Assembly: GCF_006715865.1 (NCBI RefSeq)
Contig: NZ_VFOA01000001.1
Coordinates: forward strand, 1,426,001 to 1,490,000
DNA: 64,000 bases
Direction of reading: 5' to 3'
DNA from: Cellulomonas sp. SLBN-39
Lineage (GTDB): Bacteria > Actinomycetota > Actinomycetes > Actinomycetales > Cellulomonadaceae
Shown here: piece by piece, positions 7,457 to 16,608 of the stretch
How positions within the stretch are numbered: the stretch's first letter is position 1
Layout: every line of letters starts with the position of its first letter
Made by a program: the position numbers and the translations under genes
Notes under the pieces: model-generated
Seen by the model: the letters and a program-made list of their open reading frames with translations, nothing else
Told to the model about the DNA's origin: nothing
Databases searched by the model: none

Positions 7457-8954
7457 TCTGGGAGACCTGCTGGCGGCGGCGGAGGACGGCGTGGAGCGTG
7501 CTCACGGCGGCGCGGCGGGCGCGGCGGGCGTGCTCGTCGGGGCCCGCCGGGCCGTCCGACGGCGACGCGCCGCCCGTCTCGCGCGCGAGGCCACGGTGGG
7601 TGCCGTCGCGACCGTCGCCATCGGGGCGGTCGCGTGGTGGGGGGTCGGGGGCGGGCCCGGCCCGACGGCGCCGGCGGCCACGGGGACGGCGACGCCCACC
7701 GCGACCGCGGCACCCACGCCCACCACCACCGCGGCCGCGCGGGGCGACGCGCTCCAGGTGGTGGACCCCGTCCCCGGGGCCGCCGACCTGCTCGCGGCGA
7801 CCGGGGAGGGCTGGACCATGGTCGGCACCTGGCAGTACCGGGTGGGCATCGACGAGACCGGGGTGATCGACCCGGCCGACATGCGCTCCACGACAGCGCT
7901 GCAGGCTCCCGACGGCACGGTCACGACGCTGTTCGATGACCGGGCGTCCGCGGGGGCCTCGATCGTCGCCTGGCAGCCGGGGAGCCCGCTGGCCGTCGCG
8001 ATCGCCAGCGACGCCGACGACCAGTACGTCGTCGGCACGCTGGACCTGCGCACCGGCGTGCTCGAGCCGACCGAGCTGATGTGGGACAACCAGCCGCTCG
8101 GTGCGTCGGTCACCGGCGAGACGCTCTGGGTGAGCACGCCGCTGCCCGCCGACCTCGCGGACGGCAGCAGGACGGGCAACTACCGGCCGGCCGGCCCGGG
8201 CTCACGTGTGGCCCAGGACCCGGCGCTGCTCGCCGAGGTCTACGGCGGGGACGTCGCCGAGCACTCCGGCACCCTGCTCACGCTGGGCACCGACGGCTCG
8301 GTGCGCGACCTGGGGGAGGCCACGCTGCCGAACTACCTGCACCCGCTCAGCCCCGACCGCACGTGGCTGGCGCTGCGGGGCGAGGGTGGCGGCTGGGTCG
8401 GCGTGGACGTGCGCGACGGCGCGCGGCACGACCTGCCCCGCTGGCCGGCCGACGAGAGCTGCCGGCCCGTCGGCTGGGTCGACGACGCGCAGGCCGCCGT
8501 CTCGTGCCCGCGCGCCGACGGCTCGTGGGAGCTGTGGGCCGTGGACGTGTCGCAGGACGCGGAGCCGCGGTCGCTCGCGGTCTCCGACGTGCCGCTGCGC
8601 GACGCGTGGCCGCTCGGTGACGGCCGGGTCGCGATCGGGCGGGTCGTCATGCCGGCGCCGTGCGACACCACGTCCGACCCTGCGGTGCTCGAGGGCGGGC
8701 AGATCCGCTCGCTGACCACGGGCTGGTCGCCGTCGGAGCACGGCGGGGACCTGACGGTCGTCGACGGGAAGATCCACACGTCGCTCAACCCCTGCTACGC
8801 GGGCGGGCGCTCCGACCCGCAGCGCACGGTGCTCGTCGACCCGGACACCGCCGAGGTCACGACCCTCGCGTGGCTCGAGAGCCACCGCCCCGGCCAGGTC
8901 GTCGTCGACGGTGAGTGGCGCGTCGCCACGTGGGGGTACGTGACGAACCGGTGA
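7449..8954 (+). CDS. Single-pass membrane protein coupled to second sigma factor (possible anti-sigma)
   Basis: A 501-residue protein with a short cytoplasmic N-terminus, one transmembrane segment (about residues 47-68, ATVGAVATVAIGAVAWWGVGG), a Thr/Ala/Pro linker and an extracytoplasmic domain with repeated short strands (for example DGTVTTLFDD, DLRTGVLEPTEL, DGSVRDLGEA, DVRDGARHDLP, DPDTAEVTTL) that look like a beta-propeller. It overlaps the sigma gene by eight bases with GAGGAGG six bases before the GTG. Like its paralogue upstream it lacks a zinc anti-sigma motif. A regulatory role for the sigma factor is inferred only from coupling. Confidence 0.7.
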   Translation: MTDLGDLLAAAEDGVERAHGGAAGAAGVLVGARRAVRRRRAARLAREATVGAVATVAIGAVAWWGVGGGPGPTAPAATGTATPTATAAPTPTTTAAARGDALQVVDPVPGAADLLAATGEGWTMVGTWQYRVGIDETGVIDPADMRSTTALQAPDGTVTTLFDDRASAGASIVAWQPGSPLAVAIASDADDQYVVGTLDLRTGVLEPTELMWDNQPLGASVTGETLWVSTPLPADLADGSRTGNYRPAGPGSRVAQDPALLAEVYGGDVAEHSGTLLTLGTDGSVRDLGEATLPNYLHPLSPDRTWLALRGEGGGWVGVDVRDGARHDLPRWPADESCRPVGWVDDAQAAVSCPRADGSWELWAVDVSQDAEPRSLAVSDVPLRDAWPLGDGRVAIGRVVMPAPCDTTSDPAVLEGGQIRSLTTGWSPSEHGGDLTVVDGKIHTSLNPCYAGGRSDPQRTVLVDPDTAEVTTLAWLESHRPGQVVVDGEWRVATWGYVTNR

Positions 8955-8993
8955 GCCGGTCCGCGCGCGGAGGGCGCGTCGGGCCCAGCAGGA

Positions 8994-9037
8994 CGGCCGA
9001 GGGGCCGGTGAGCGTGTGCTCACCGGCCCCTCGGCCG
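8994..9037. terminator. 20-bp perfect hairpin between convergent genes
   Basis: Arms 8994-9013 and 9018-9037 are perfectly complementary over 20 bp around the loop GTGT. It lies between the convergent ends of the second sigma-partner gene and ino1, so it probably terminates both transcripts. No T-run follows, as is common in high-GC actinobacteria. Confidence 0.85.
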
Positions 9038-9068
9038 CGGTCAGGCCGGGCGAGCCCGGCGCTGGGTG

Positions 9069-10163
9069 TCAGCGCTCGATCTCGCCGCGGATGAAGGCCT
9101 CGAGCTGCGCCCGGCCCTTCGTGTCCTCCATCTGCACCGGCGGCGACTTCATGAAGTACGTCGCGGCGGACAGGATCGGGCCGCCGACGCCGCGGTCCTT
9201 GGCGATCTTCGCGGCGCGGAGCGCGTCGATGATGACGCCGGCCGAGTTGGGGGAGTCCCAGACCTCGAGCTTGTACTCCAGGTTCAGGGGGACGTCGCCG
9301 AACGCGCGGCCCTCGAGGCGCACGTACGCCCACTTGCGGTCGTCGAGCCACGCGACGTAGTCCGACGGGCCGATGTGGACGTTGCGGTCCTCCTTCTTGC
9401 CCGCCAGCGGGCCGTCGTCGATGTTCGACGTGACGGCCTGCGTCTTGGAGAGCTTCTTGGACTCCAGGCGCTCGCGCTCGAGCATGTTCTTGAAGTCCAT
9501 GTTGCCGCCGACGTTCAGCTGGTACGTGCGGTCGAGGATGACGCCGCGCTCCTCGAAGAGGCGGGCGAGCACGCGGTGCGTGATGGTCGCGCCGACCTGC
9601 GACTTGATGTCGTCGCCGACGATCGGCACACCGGCGGCCTCGAACTTCGCGGCCCACTCCGGGTCGGACGCGATGAACACGGGCAGCGCGTTGACGAACG
9701 CCACGTTGGCGTCGATCGCGGCCTGCGCGTAGAACTTGGCCGCGTCCTCCGAGCCGACGGGCAGGTAGCAGACCAGCACGTCGGCCTGCGTGTCCTTGAG
9801 GACCTGCACGACGTCGACCGGCTCGGCGTCCGACTCGTCGATCGTCGCCGAGTAGTACTTGCCGAGGCCGTCGAGGGTGTGGCCGCGCTGCACCGGGACG
9901 TCCAGCGGCGGGACGTCGGAGATCTTGATGGTGTTGTTCTCCGAGTTGAAGATCGCCTCGGAGAGGTCGAAGCCGACCTTCTTCGCGTCCACGTCGAACG
10001 CGGCGACGAACTCGATGTCGCGGACGTGGTAGTCGCCCATCTGGACGTGCATGAGGCCGGGGACCTTGGCCTGCGGGTCGGCGTCACGGTAGTAGTGCAC
10101 GCCCTGGACCAGCGACGCGGCGCAGTTGCCGACGCCGACGATGGCGACGCGGATGGAGGTCAT
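9069..10163 (-). CDS. ino1: Inositol-3-phosphate synthase
   Basis: Converts glucose 6-phosphate to myo-inositol 3-phosphate with NAD+, the first step toward phosphatidylinositol and mycothiol. The 364-residue protein has the NAD-binding start [22 protein letters not shown], and the family blocks [50 protein letters not shown] and [15 protein letters not shown], with SKTQAVTSN downstream. Length and sequence match the mycobacterial Ino1 type. The ATG overlaps the stop of the PadR-type regulator gene (ATGA), a pairing also found in mycobacteria, so control by that regulator through the common promoter is likely. Confidence 0.96.
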   Translation of the reverse strand: MTSIRVAIVGVGNCAASLVQGVHYYRDADPQAKVPGLMHVQMGDYHVRDIEFVAAFDVDAKKVGFDLSEAIFNSENNTIKISDVPPLDVPVQRGHTLDGLGKYYSATIDESDAEPVDVVQVLKDTQADVLVCYLPVGSEDAAKFYAQAAIDANVAFVNALPVFIASDPEWAAKFEAAGVPIVGDDIKSQVGATITHRVLARLFEERGVILDRTYQLNVGGNMDFKNMLERERLESKKLSKTQAVTSNIDDGPLAGKKEDRNVHIGPSDYVAWLDDRKWAYVRLEGRAFGDVPLNLEYKLEVWDSPNSAGVIIDALRAAKIAKDRGVGGPILSAATYFMKSPPVQMEDTKGRAQLEAFIRGEIER

Positions 10164-10798
10164 CCTCGCTCCTTCTCGGTGTGCGCCTCGGTGCGACCCT
10201 CGGCGTCGTTCTCGGGGGCGGCCGGGCGGCCACCCCCGTCGGGGCGGGCGCGGCGGATGCCGCGCTCGTTGTCGATGAGGTCGTCCAGCCAGCGCACCTC
10301 GCGCTCGACGGACTCCAGCCCGTGACGCTGCAGCTCCAGCGTGTACTCGTCCATGCGCTCACGGGTGCGCAGGAAGGACTGGCGGACCAGCTCCAGCCGC
10401 TCGGTCAGCCGCGACCGCCGGCCCTCGAGGATCCGCAGCCGCGTCTCGGCGTCGGTCTGCCCGAAGAACGCGAACCGCACGTCGAAGTTCTCGTCCTCCC
10501 AGGCCGCCGGGCCCGAGGAGGAGAGCACGTGCTGCAGGTGCTCCTTGCCCTCGGCGGTGAGCTGGTACACGATCCGGGCCCGCTTGCTGGCCACGGTGCG
10601 GTCGTCCGGCGACTCCGTGCCGACGATCAGCCCGCGGGCGACCAGGCTCTTCAGGCACGGGTACAGCGACCCGTACGACAGGGCGCGGAACGAGCCGAGC
10701 ACGAGGTTGACGCGCTTGCGCAGCTCGTAGCCGTGCATGGGTGACCCGGCGAGCAGGCCGAGGATGGCCGGCTCGAGCACCTCGGTGCGTCCGCGCAC
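10160..10798 (-). CDS. PadR-family transcriptional regulator of the ino1 operon
   Basis: The 212-residue DNA-binding protein begins [29 protein letters not shown], a PadR winged helix ([16 protein letters not shown], then [23 protein letters not shown]), and has a long C-terminal helical dimerisation region. I chose GTG 10798 because GAGGAGG sits five bases upstream; an ATG at 10894 in the same frame lies inside the presumed operator. Its stop overlaps the ino1 start. A palindrome upstream spans the predicted transcription start, so autoregulation and control of inositol synthesis are likely. The ligand is unknown. Confidence 0.9.
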   Translation of the reverse strand: MRGRTEVLEPAILGLLAGSPMHGYELRKRVNLVLGSFRALSYGSLYPCLKSLVARGLIVGTESPDDRTVASKRARIVYQLTAEGKEHLQHVLSSSGPAAWEDENFDVRFAFFGQTDAETRLRILEGRRSRLTERLELVRQSFLRTRERMDEYTLELQRHGLESVEREVRWLDDLIDNERGIRRARPDGGGRPAAPENDAEGRTEAHTEKERG

Positions 10799-10874
10799 GC
10801 CGTCCTCCTCACCGTCCGTCGGGCCGGGCCCGTGGCGTCCGTGCGCGTCCGACGCGCCGGCGGTGTCCGGATCC

Positions 10875-10904
10875 GATGTATCAACTCGATACATCCGGAG
10901 AGTA
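10875..10904 (-). promoter_or_regulatory. PadR operator palindrome and -10 of the padR-ino1 operon
   Basis: GATGTATC-AACTC-GATACATC (10875-10895) is a perfect 8-bp inverted repeat with a 5-bp spacer and contains the ATGT...ACAT half-sites typical of PadR operators. On the minus strand TACTCT (10904 to 10899) fits a -10 hexamer and places the transcription start inside the palindrome, so binding should block transcription. Confidence 0.7.
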
Positions 10905-11058
10905 GATCGGCTGCGACGTCCGCACAACCGTGACGCGCCGGCGGGCCGCGCCCGCGGGTCGTCAGGCAACCGTCAGGCGCCCGGTCGGTGCCGCGTCAGG
11001 TCCGTGACCTGGGATCGGGGCCGGCGCGTGAGGGTCGCGCGCCCCACCCGGAGGACCC

Positions 11059-13893
11059 GTGTCGCTCGCCCTGTACCGCCTCGGCCACGCCGTCGGCCGC
11101 CACCGGCTCCTCGTCGTCGGCGCCTGGGCCGTCCTGCTGCTCGTCGTCCTCGGCCTGGCCCGCACCCACGGCGGGGAGTACGACGACGACTTCTCCATCC
11201 CCGGCACCGAGTCCGAGCAGGGCATGGACGTGCTGGCGCAGCGGTTCGGGTCGGCCGCCGTCGGCGCCAACGCCCAGGTGCTCTACCGCGCGGACGACGT
11301 CACGGCGCCCGACGCGTCGGCCGCCGTCGAGGCGTCGCTCGCCGCGGTCGAGGCGGTCGACGGGGTCGCGGGTGTCACCGCCGCCGACAAGGTCGACGTG
11401 ACCGACGCCCACGACGCCGCCCTCGCGACCGTGCAGCTCGAGGACGCCGAGCCGTCCGACGCCACCCTCGACGCGCTGCGCGAGGCGGCCGTCGTCGACG
11501 CCGCGGGCGTGACGTCCACCGTCGGCGGCAACGCGTACGGCGGCGGCGGCGGCGCGGGCGCGAGCCACACCGCCGAGGCCGTCGGGCTCGGCGTCGCCCT
11601 CGTCGTGCTCGCCCTCACCTTCGGCTCCCTCGTCGCCGCCGGCCTGCCGATCCTCACCGCGCTGCTCGGCGTGGGCGCCACCCTCGCCGGCCTGCAGCTC
11701 GCCGCGTCGGCCGCCACGATCTCGACGACCACGCCGTCGTTCGCGTCGATGCTCGGGCTGGCCGTGGGCATCGACTACGCGCTGTTCGTGCTGTCCCGGC
11801 ACCGCGCGCAGCTCGCCGACGGCATCGAGCCCCGGGAGTCCATGGCCCGCGCGCTGGGCACCGCGGGCAGCGCCGTCGTGTTCGCCGGCGCGACGGTCGT
11901 CGTGTCCCTCGTCGGGCTCGTCGTCGTCCAGATCCCCGTGCTGACCTGGATGGGGGTGGCCGGGGCGCTGGCCGTGACGCTGGCCGTGGCCGCCGCGCTG
12001 ACGCTGCTCCCCGCGGTCGCGCTGCTCCTCGGCACCCGCCTGCGCCCCCGCGAGCGCCGCCCCCGTGCCCTGCGGCCGCGTCCCGACCGGCTGCGCCCCG
12101 ACCGCCCCCGTCCGGCCCGCGCGGGGCGACCGGCGCTCGCGGCGCGCTGGGTCGCCCTGGTCACGCGTGTGCCGGTGCTCACCGTGGTCGTGGTCGTGCT
12201 CGGCCTGGGCGTCGCCGCCCTGCCCGCCGCGGACCTGCAGCTGTCGCTCACCGGCGGGCAGGGCGGGGCGCCCGGCACGCCCGAGCGGGCGCACGCCGAC
12301 GCGGTCGCGGACGCCTTCGGCGCCGGGTCGGCCGCCCCGCTGCTGATCACCGCGGACATCCTGGCCGGCGACGACCCGCGCGGCACGGTCGAGGACCTGG
12401 CCGCGGCGGTCGGTGACGTCGAGGGCGTCGTCGAGGTCACCGCCGCGACGCCGAACGCGGCGGCCGACACCGCCCTCGTGCGGCTCGTCCCGCCCGGCGG
12501 TGCGTCCGACCCGGCGACGGTCGACCTGGTGCACCGGCTGCGCGAGGCCGCCCCGGCGATCGAGGCGCGGACGGGGGCGACCGACCTCCTCGTCACCGGC
12601 AGCACGGCGGTGACGGTCGACACGCAGGAGCTGCTCGCGGACGCGGTCGTGCCGTTCGGCGCGACCGTCGTGGGGCTCTCCCTCGTGCTGCTGGCCCTGG
12701 TCTTCCGGTCCGTGGCGGTCCCGCTCAAGGCCACGGCCGGGTTCGTGCTGTCCGTCGGGGCGTCCCTCGGGGCGATCGTCGCGGTGTTCCAGTGGGGCTG
12801 GGGCGCCGACCTCGTGGGGGTGGCCGAGCCGGGGCCGGTGGTGAGCTTCCTGCCGGTCCTCGTCATCGGCGTGCTCTTCGGCCTCGCGATGGACTACGAG
12901 ATGTTCCTGGTCAGCCGCATGCGCGAGGAGTACACGCACCACGGCGACGCGCGCGCGGCGGTGCTGGCCGGGTTCACGCACTCGGCGCCCGTCGTCGCGG
13001 CCGCCGCGCTCATCATGGTCGCCGTCTTCGCGGCGTTCGTGCCCGGCGGGTCCACCACCCTCCAGGCCATCGCGTTCGGCCTGGCCGTCGGGGTGCTCGT
13101 CGACGCGTTCGTCGTCCGGATGACGCTCGTGCCGGCCGCCCTCGTGCTCCTCGGCGACCGGGCGTGGTGGATGCCCGGGTGGCTCGCCCGGCGGCTGCCC
13201 GTGGTCGACGTCGAGGGCGAGGCGGTCGTCCGGTCCCTCGCCGCCGCCCGCGCCGCGGCCGCCCCCGACGCCCCGGCGCTCCGCGCCCGCGGGCTCGTGC
13301 CCCGGCCGGGCGACACCGCCCTGGACGTCGACGCCCCGGCCGGCGCCGTCACGGTCGTCACCGTCGGCAGCGACGCCGCCGCGGACGCCGCGGCCCGCGC
13401 CCTGACCGGCCGGGCCCGGGCTACCGGCGACGTCGCCGTCGGCGGGCTCGTGCTGCCCGAGCAGCGCGAACGGGTGCGGTGCACCACCGCCGTCGTCGCC
13501 GCCGACCCGCCCCTGCGGGCCGGCACCGTCGAGCGGCACGTCGCCCGGGCGCTGGCGCTGCTCGGCACCCCGCGGCGCCGACGCCCCGCCCTCCTCGCGC
13601 GGGTCGGGCAGATCACCGGCCTGCACGGCCCCGTCGACGCCCTGACCCGGGACCAGCGGCGGCTGCTCGTCGCCGCGGTCGCGCACGTGCACGGCGCCCA
13701 CGTCCTCGTCCTGCCCGGACCCCCCGACACCGACGTGGCCGCGGTGCTCGTCCGGCACGGCGCCACCGTCGTCCTGCTCACCCCGCGGGCCCCCGCACTC
13801 CCGCAGGACCACCCGTCGCCCACGGCCCCGCCCCGCCCGGCGCCGCACGTCGCGACCCCCGCCCCCGCCGTCGCCCAGGAGGCGCACCGATGA
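11059..13893 (+). CDS. MMPL/RND family transporter with a decayed ABC-ATPase-like C-terminal domain
   Basis: The 944-residue membrane protein has the MMPL layout: a first transmembrane segment (about 17-35), an extracytoplasmic domain, a bundle of segments (about 175-325, including FASMLGLAVGIDYALFVLSRHR), a second extracytoplasmic domain, and a second bundle (about 530-710, with GVLFGLAMDYEMFLVSRMREEY). The GIDYA and AMDYE motifs carry the proton-relay aspartates of RND transporters. The last 200 residues are unusual: they read like an ABC ATPase whose Walker A is replaced by VGSDAAADAAAR (about 769-780), whose signature is LTRDQRR and whose Walker B is VLVLPGPP. GTG start with GGAGGA close upstream; stop overlaps the next gene (ATGA). 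Confidence 0.85.
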   Translation: MSLALYRLGHAVGRHRLLVVGAWAVLLLVVLGLARTHGGEYDDDFSIPGTESEQGMDVLAQRFGSAAVGANAQVLYRADDVTAPDASAAVEASLAAVEAVDGVAGVTAADKVDVTDAHDAALATVQLEDAEPSDATLDALREAAVVDAAGVTSTVGGNAYGGGGGAGASHTAEAVGLGVALVVLALTFGSLVAAGLPILTALLGVGATLAGLQLAASAATISTTTPSFASMLGLAVGIDYALFVLSRHRAQLADGIEPRESMARALGTAGSAVVFAGATVVVSLVGLVVVQIPVLTWMGVAGALAVTLAVAAALTLLPAVALLLGTRLRPRERRPRALRPRPDRLRPDRPRPARAGRPALAARWVALVTRVPVLTVVVVVLGLGVAALPAADLQLSLTGGQGGAPGTPERAHADAVADAFGAGSAAPLLITADILAGDDPRGTVEDLAAAVGDVEGVVEVTAATPNAAADTALVRLVPPGGASDPATVDLVHRLREAAPAIEARTGATDLLVTGSTAVTVDTQELLADAVVPFGATVVGLSLVLLALVFRSVAVPLKATAGFVLSVGASLGAIVAVFQWGWGADLVGVAEPGPVVSFLPVLVIGVLFGLAMDYEMFLVSRMREEYTHHGDARAAVLAGFTHSAPVVAAAALIMVAVFAAFVPGGSTTLQAIAFGLAVGVLVDAFVVRMTLVPAALVLLGDRAWWMPGWLARRLPVVDVEGEAVVRSLAAARAAAAPDAPALRARGLVPRPGDTALDVDAPAGAVTVVTVGSDAAADAAARALTGRARATGDVAVGGLVLPEQRERVRCTTAVVAADPPLRAGTVERHVARALALLGTPRRRRPALLARVGQITGLHGPVDALTRDQRRLLVAAVAHVHGAHVLVLPGPPDTDVAAVLVRHGATVVLLTPRAPALPQDHPSPTAPPRPAPHVATPAPAVAQEAHR

Positions 13894-15890
13894 CCCCGCG
13901 CACCCCGACCCGCACCCGCCGCCGCACCACCGCCCAGGTCCTCGTCACCGGCGTCCTGCTGCCCCTGCTCACCGGCGGGCTCCTCGCCTGGTCCTGGAGC
14001 GGCCGCACCGACGCCGTCGACCAGGTCCCGCTCGCGATCGTCAACGAGGACACCATCGTCACCGGCGACCAGCCCATGGCCGCCGGCCGCGCCCTGACCG
14101 CCGCGCTCGTGCACCCCGACGACGGCACACCCGCCCTCGGCTGGCAGACCACCGACGCCGCCACCGCCGAGGCCGGCCTCGCCGACGGCACCTACCACGC
14201 GGTCCTCACCATCCCCGAGGACTTCTCCGCCGCCGTCCTGTCCGCCGGCACCGACGACCCCGAGCAGGCACGCCTCGACCTGCAGACCGACCCCACCAGC
14301 ACCGACGTCGCCACCCTCGCCGCGCAGGCCGTCACCACCGCCGCCGCCGACACCCTGGGCGACCAGGTCACCACCGCCTACCTGGAGAACGTCCTCGCCG
14401 GCGTCGACACCCTCGGCACCTCCCTGGGCACGGCCGCCGACGGCGCCGGCGCGCTCGTGGACGGCGCCGGCAGCCTGGCGGACGGCACCGCCACCCTCGC
14501 GGACGGCACCGCCCGCCTCACCGAGGCCACCGGCACCCTCGCCGACGGCACCGACCAGCTCACCACCGGCGCCGCCGCGCTCGCCGACGGCCTCGGCACC
14601 CTCGCCTCGTCCGCCACCACCCTGGCCGACGGCGCGACCGGCCTCGCCACCGGCACCGCCGGTCTCGTCGACGGCACCGCCGCCCTCGCCGACGGCGCCA
14701 CCGCCGCCGCCACCGGAGCGACGTCCCTCACGCAGGGCGCTACCGCCGCGGCCGACGGCGCCACCGCCCTGGCCACCGGACTCGCCCAGCTCGACGCCCA
14801 GTGCCCCCTCGCCTCGCCGTCCGCCGCGTTCTGCGCCCAGCTCGACGCCGCCGCCACCGCGAGCGCCGACCTCGCCACCGGCACCCAGACCGTCGCCGAC
14901 GGCACCGCCACCCTCGGCGGCAACCTCACCGGCCTCACCGACGCCACCACCCGGCTGGCCGCCGCGGCCGTCCAGGTCGACGCCGGCGCCGACCAGCTCG
15001 CGTCCGGCACCGGCGCCCTCGCCACCGGCGCCGACGGTGCCGTCGACTCCGCCCGCACCCTCGCCGACGGCACCGCGACCGTCGCCGGCGGCACCCATGA
15101 CCTCGCCACCGGAACCCAGGACCTCGCCGAGGGGGCCCAGCAGCTCGCCGACGGCGCCGACGACCTCGCGAGCGGCGCCGACGACCTCGCCGACGGCCTT
15201 GCCGAGGGCGCCTACGCCGCACCCGCCACCACCACCGCGCAGCAGGAGCAGACCGCGTCCGTCGTCAGCCGCCCCGTCGGCGTCACCACCTCACCCCTCG
15301 CCCCGGTCGACGGCCGCCTCGCCGCCGCGTCCGCCGCCGTCGCCCTGTGGCTGGGCGCCCTCGCGACCCTCCTCGTCGGCCGCCGCGGCCTGCGCCCCGA
15401 CGACCTCGACGCACCCACGGCCACCCCCCGGCTCCTGCGGGCCGTCCTCGCGCCCCGCCTCGCCGTCGCCGCGCTGCAGGGCGTCGTCGTCACCGGCGCC
15501 GTGGCCGCGCTCGGCGCCGACCCCGACCGTGCGCTCGCCGTGGGGGCCCTGAGCCTCCTCACCGCCCTCGCCCTGGCGCTCCTCGCCACCGGCGCCATCC
15601 TGCGCGGCGGCCGCACCGGCGTCCTCGCCCTGGCCGTCCTCACCGCGCTCCAGCTCGCCGCCCTCGGCGGCCTCGTCCCCGTCGAGACCGCACCCGCACC
15701 GCTGCGCACCCTCGCCGCCCTGCTGCCGCTGGGCGCCTACGGCGACGCGGCCACCGCCCTGTCCGACGGGCACCCCGTCGACCCCGGTGCCGTCCTCGTC
15801 GTCGTCGCCTGGGGCCTGGCCGGCCTCGCGCTCGCCGGCACCGGCCTGCGCCGCCGCCGCACCGCACCGTTCGCCGCCGTCCCGGCATGA
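13890..15890 (+). CDS. YhgE/Pip-type membrane protein (ABC-2 permease-like)
   Basis: The 666-residue protein starts with one membrane segment (about 14-32), then VPLAIVNEDTIVTGDQPMAAGRAL, the motif that opens the extracytoplasmic domain of YhgE/Pip proteins. Residues about 165-440 are a long run of seven-residue repeats of the kind LADGTxxL, expected to form a coiled stalk, interrupted by a short loop with two cysteines (QCPLASPSAAFCAQL) that could form a disulfide. Five or six hydrophobic segments make up the C-terminus. Relatives take part in envelope export such as type VII-like secretion and phage infection in Gram-positives. It is translated in coupling with the MMPL gene, suggesting one transport complex; the substrate is unknown. 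Confidence 0.85.
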   Translation: MTPRTPTRTRRRTTAQVLVTGVLLPLLTGGLLAWSWSGRTDAVDQVPLAIVNEDTIVTGDQPMAAGRALTAALVHPDDGTPALGWQTTDAATAEAGLADGTYHAVLTIPEDFSAAVLSAGTDDPEQARLDLQTDPTSTDVATLAAQAVTTAAADTLGDQVTTAYLENVLAGVDTLGTSLGTAADGAGALVDGAGSLADGTATLADGTARLTEATGTLADGTDQLTTGAAALADGLGTLASSATTLADGATGLATGTAGLVDGTAALADGATAAATGATSLTQGATAAADGATALATGLAQLDAQCPLASPSAAFCAQLDAAATASADLATGTQTVADGTATLGGNLTGLTDATTRLAAAAVQVDAGADQLASGTGALATGADGAVDSARTLADGTATVAGGTHDLATGTQDLAEGAQQLADGADDLASGADDLADGLAEGAYAAPATTTAQQEQTASVVSRPVGVTTSPLAPVDGRLAAASAAVALWLGALATLLVGRRGLRPDDLDAPTATPRLLRAVLAPRLAVAALQGVVVTGAVAALGADPDRALAVGALSLLTALALALLATGAILRGGRTGVLALAVLTALQLAALGGLVPVETAPAPLRTLAALLPLGAYGDAATALSDGHPVDPGAVLVVVAWGLAGLALAGTGLRRRRTAPFAAVPA

Positions 15891-15908
15891 GCGCGCGATG
15901 ATGCCCGC

Positions 15909-16607
15909 ATGAGCCCGCGCGTCCTCGTCGTCGACGACGACCCCGACGTGCGCGAGATGCTCGTCCAGGCGCTCACGTTCTCCGGCTTCGACGTCACCGA
16001 CGCCCCCGACGCGGGGGCCGCGCTCGCGGTGCTCGGGTCCGACGGGACGGACGTGGTGCTGCTCGACGTGATGATGCCGGGGCTCGACGGGTTCGACCTC
16101 GTGCAGCTCGTGCGCCGCCGCGAGCCCGACCTGCCCGTGCTGTTCCTCTCGGGGCGCGACGCCGTCGACGACCGGGTGCGCGGCCTGCGGCTGGGCGCCG
16201 ACGACTACGTGACCAAGCCCTTCAGCACGGTCGAGGTCGTCGCCCGCATCGAGGCCGTCCTGCGCCGCCGCACCGCACCCGGCCCGCCGCCCGACGCCGA
16301 CGACGGGGTGCTGCGCTGCGCGGACCTGCTGCTCGACCCCGCGCACCACCGCGTCGAGCGCGGCGGCGCACCCGTCGCGCTGTCGCCCACGGAGTTCCGG
16401 CTGCTCGCGCTGCTGCTCGAGCACCGCGGCCGCGTCGTGTCCAAGGGGCAGATCCTCGACCAGGTCTGGGGCTACGGGTTCGGCGGCGAGACCAACGTCG
16501 TCGAGCGCTTCGTGTCGAACCTGCGGCGCAAGGTCGACGACGGGCACCCCGCCCTGATCCGCACGGTGCGCGGGTTCGGGTACGCGGTCCGCGCCCCGGA
16601 GGCCTGA
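15909..16607 (+). CDS. OmpR-family response regulator
   Basis: The 232-residue protein has a receiver domain with the acidic pocket VVDDDPDV, phospho-acceptor Asp53 (VVLLDVMMPG) and the switch lysine in DDYVTKPFS, followed by a winged-helix DNA-binding domain (LSPTEFRLLALLLEHRGRVVSKGQILDQVWGYGFGGETNVVERFVSNLRRKV). The ATG lies 18 bases after the YhgE/Pip stop and six bases after GATGAT, which could be a -10 for a leaderless transcript. One base separates it from the histidine kinase gene. The pair probably senses envelope conditions and may control the transporter genes upstream. Confidence 0.95.
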   Translation: MSPRVLVVDDDPDVREMLVQALTFSGFDVTDAPDAGAALAVLGSDGTDVVLLDVMMPGLDGFDLVQLVRRREPDLPVLFLSGRDAVDDRVRGLRLGADDYVTKPFSTVEVVARIEAVLRRRTAPGPPPDADDGVLRCADLLLDPAHHRVERGGAPVALSPTEFRLLALLLEHRGRVVSKGQILDQVWGYGFGGETNVVERFVSNLRRKVDDGHPALIRTVRGFGYAVRAPEA

Positions 16608-16608
16608 G

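Noticed and set aside
9069..10163. Plus-strand frame of 419 codons opposite ino1
   Set aside because: Composition of an antisense shadow (VAD/RRA-rich); ino1 is unmistakable.
10895..10969. Upstream start of the PadR gene at ATG 10894 or earlier
   Set aside because: That ATG is inside the palindromic operator and close to the predicted transcription start, while GTG 10798 has an excellent ribosome-binding site and fits family length.
12792..15890. Reading frame of about 1000 codons running through the end of the MMPL gene into the YhgE/Pip gene, suggesting one giant fusion
   Set aside because: Its first third translates the MMPL gene out of frame into Arg/Ala/Gly-rich nonsense. The real YhgE/Pip gene starts at ATG 13890, overlapping the MMPL stop.
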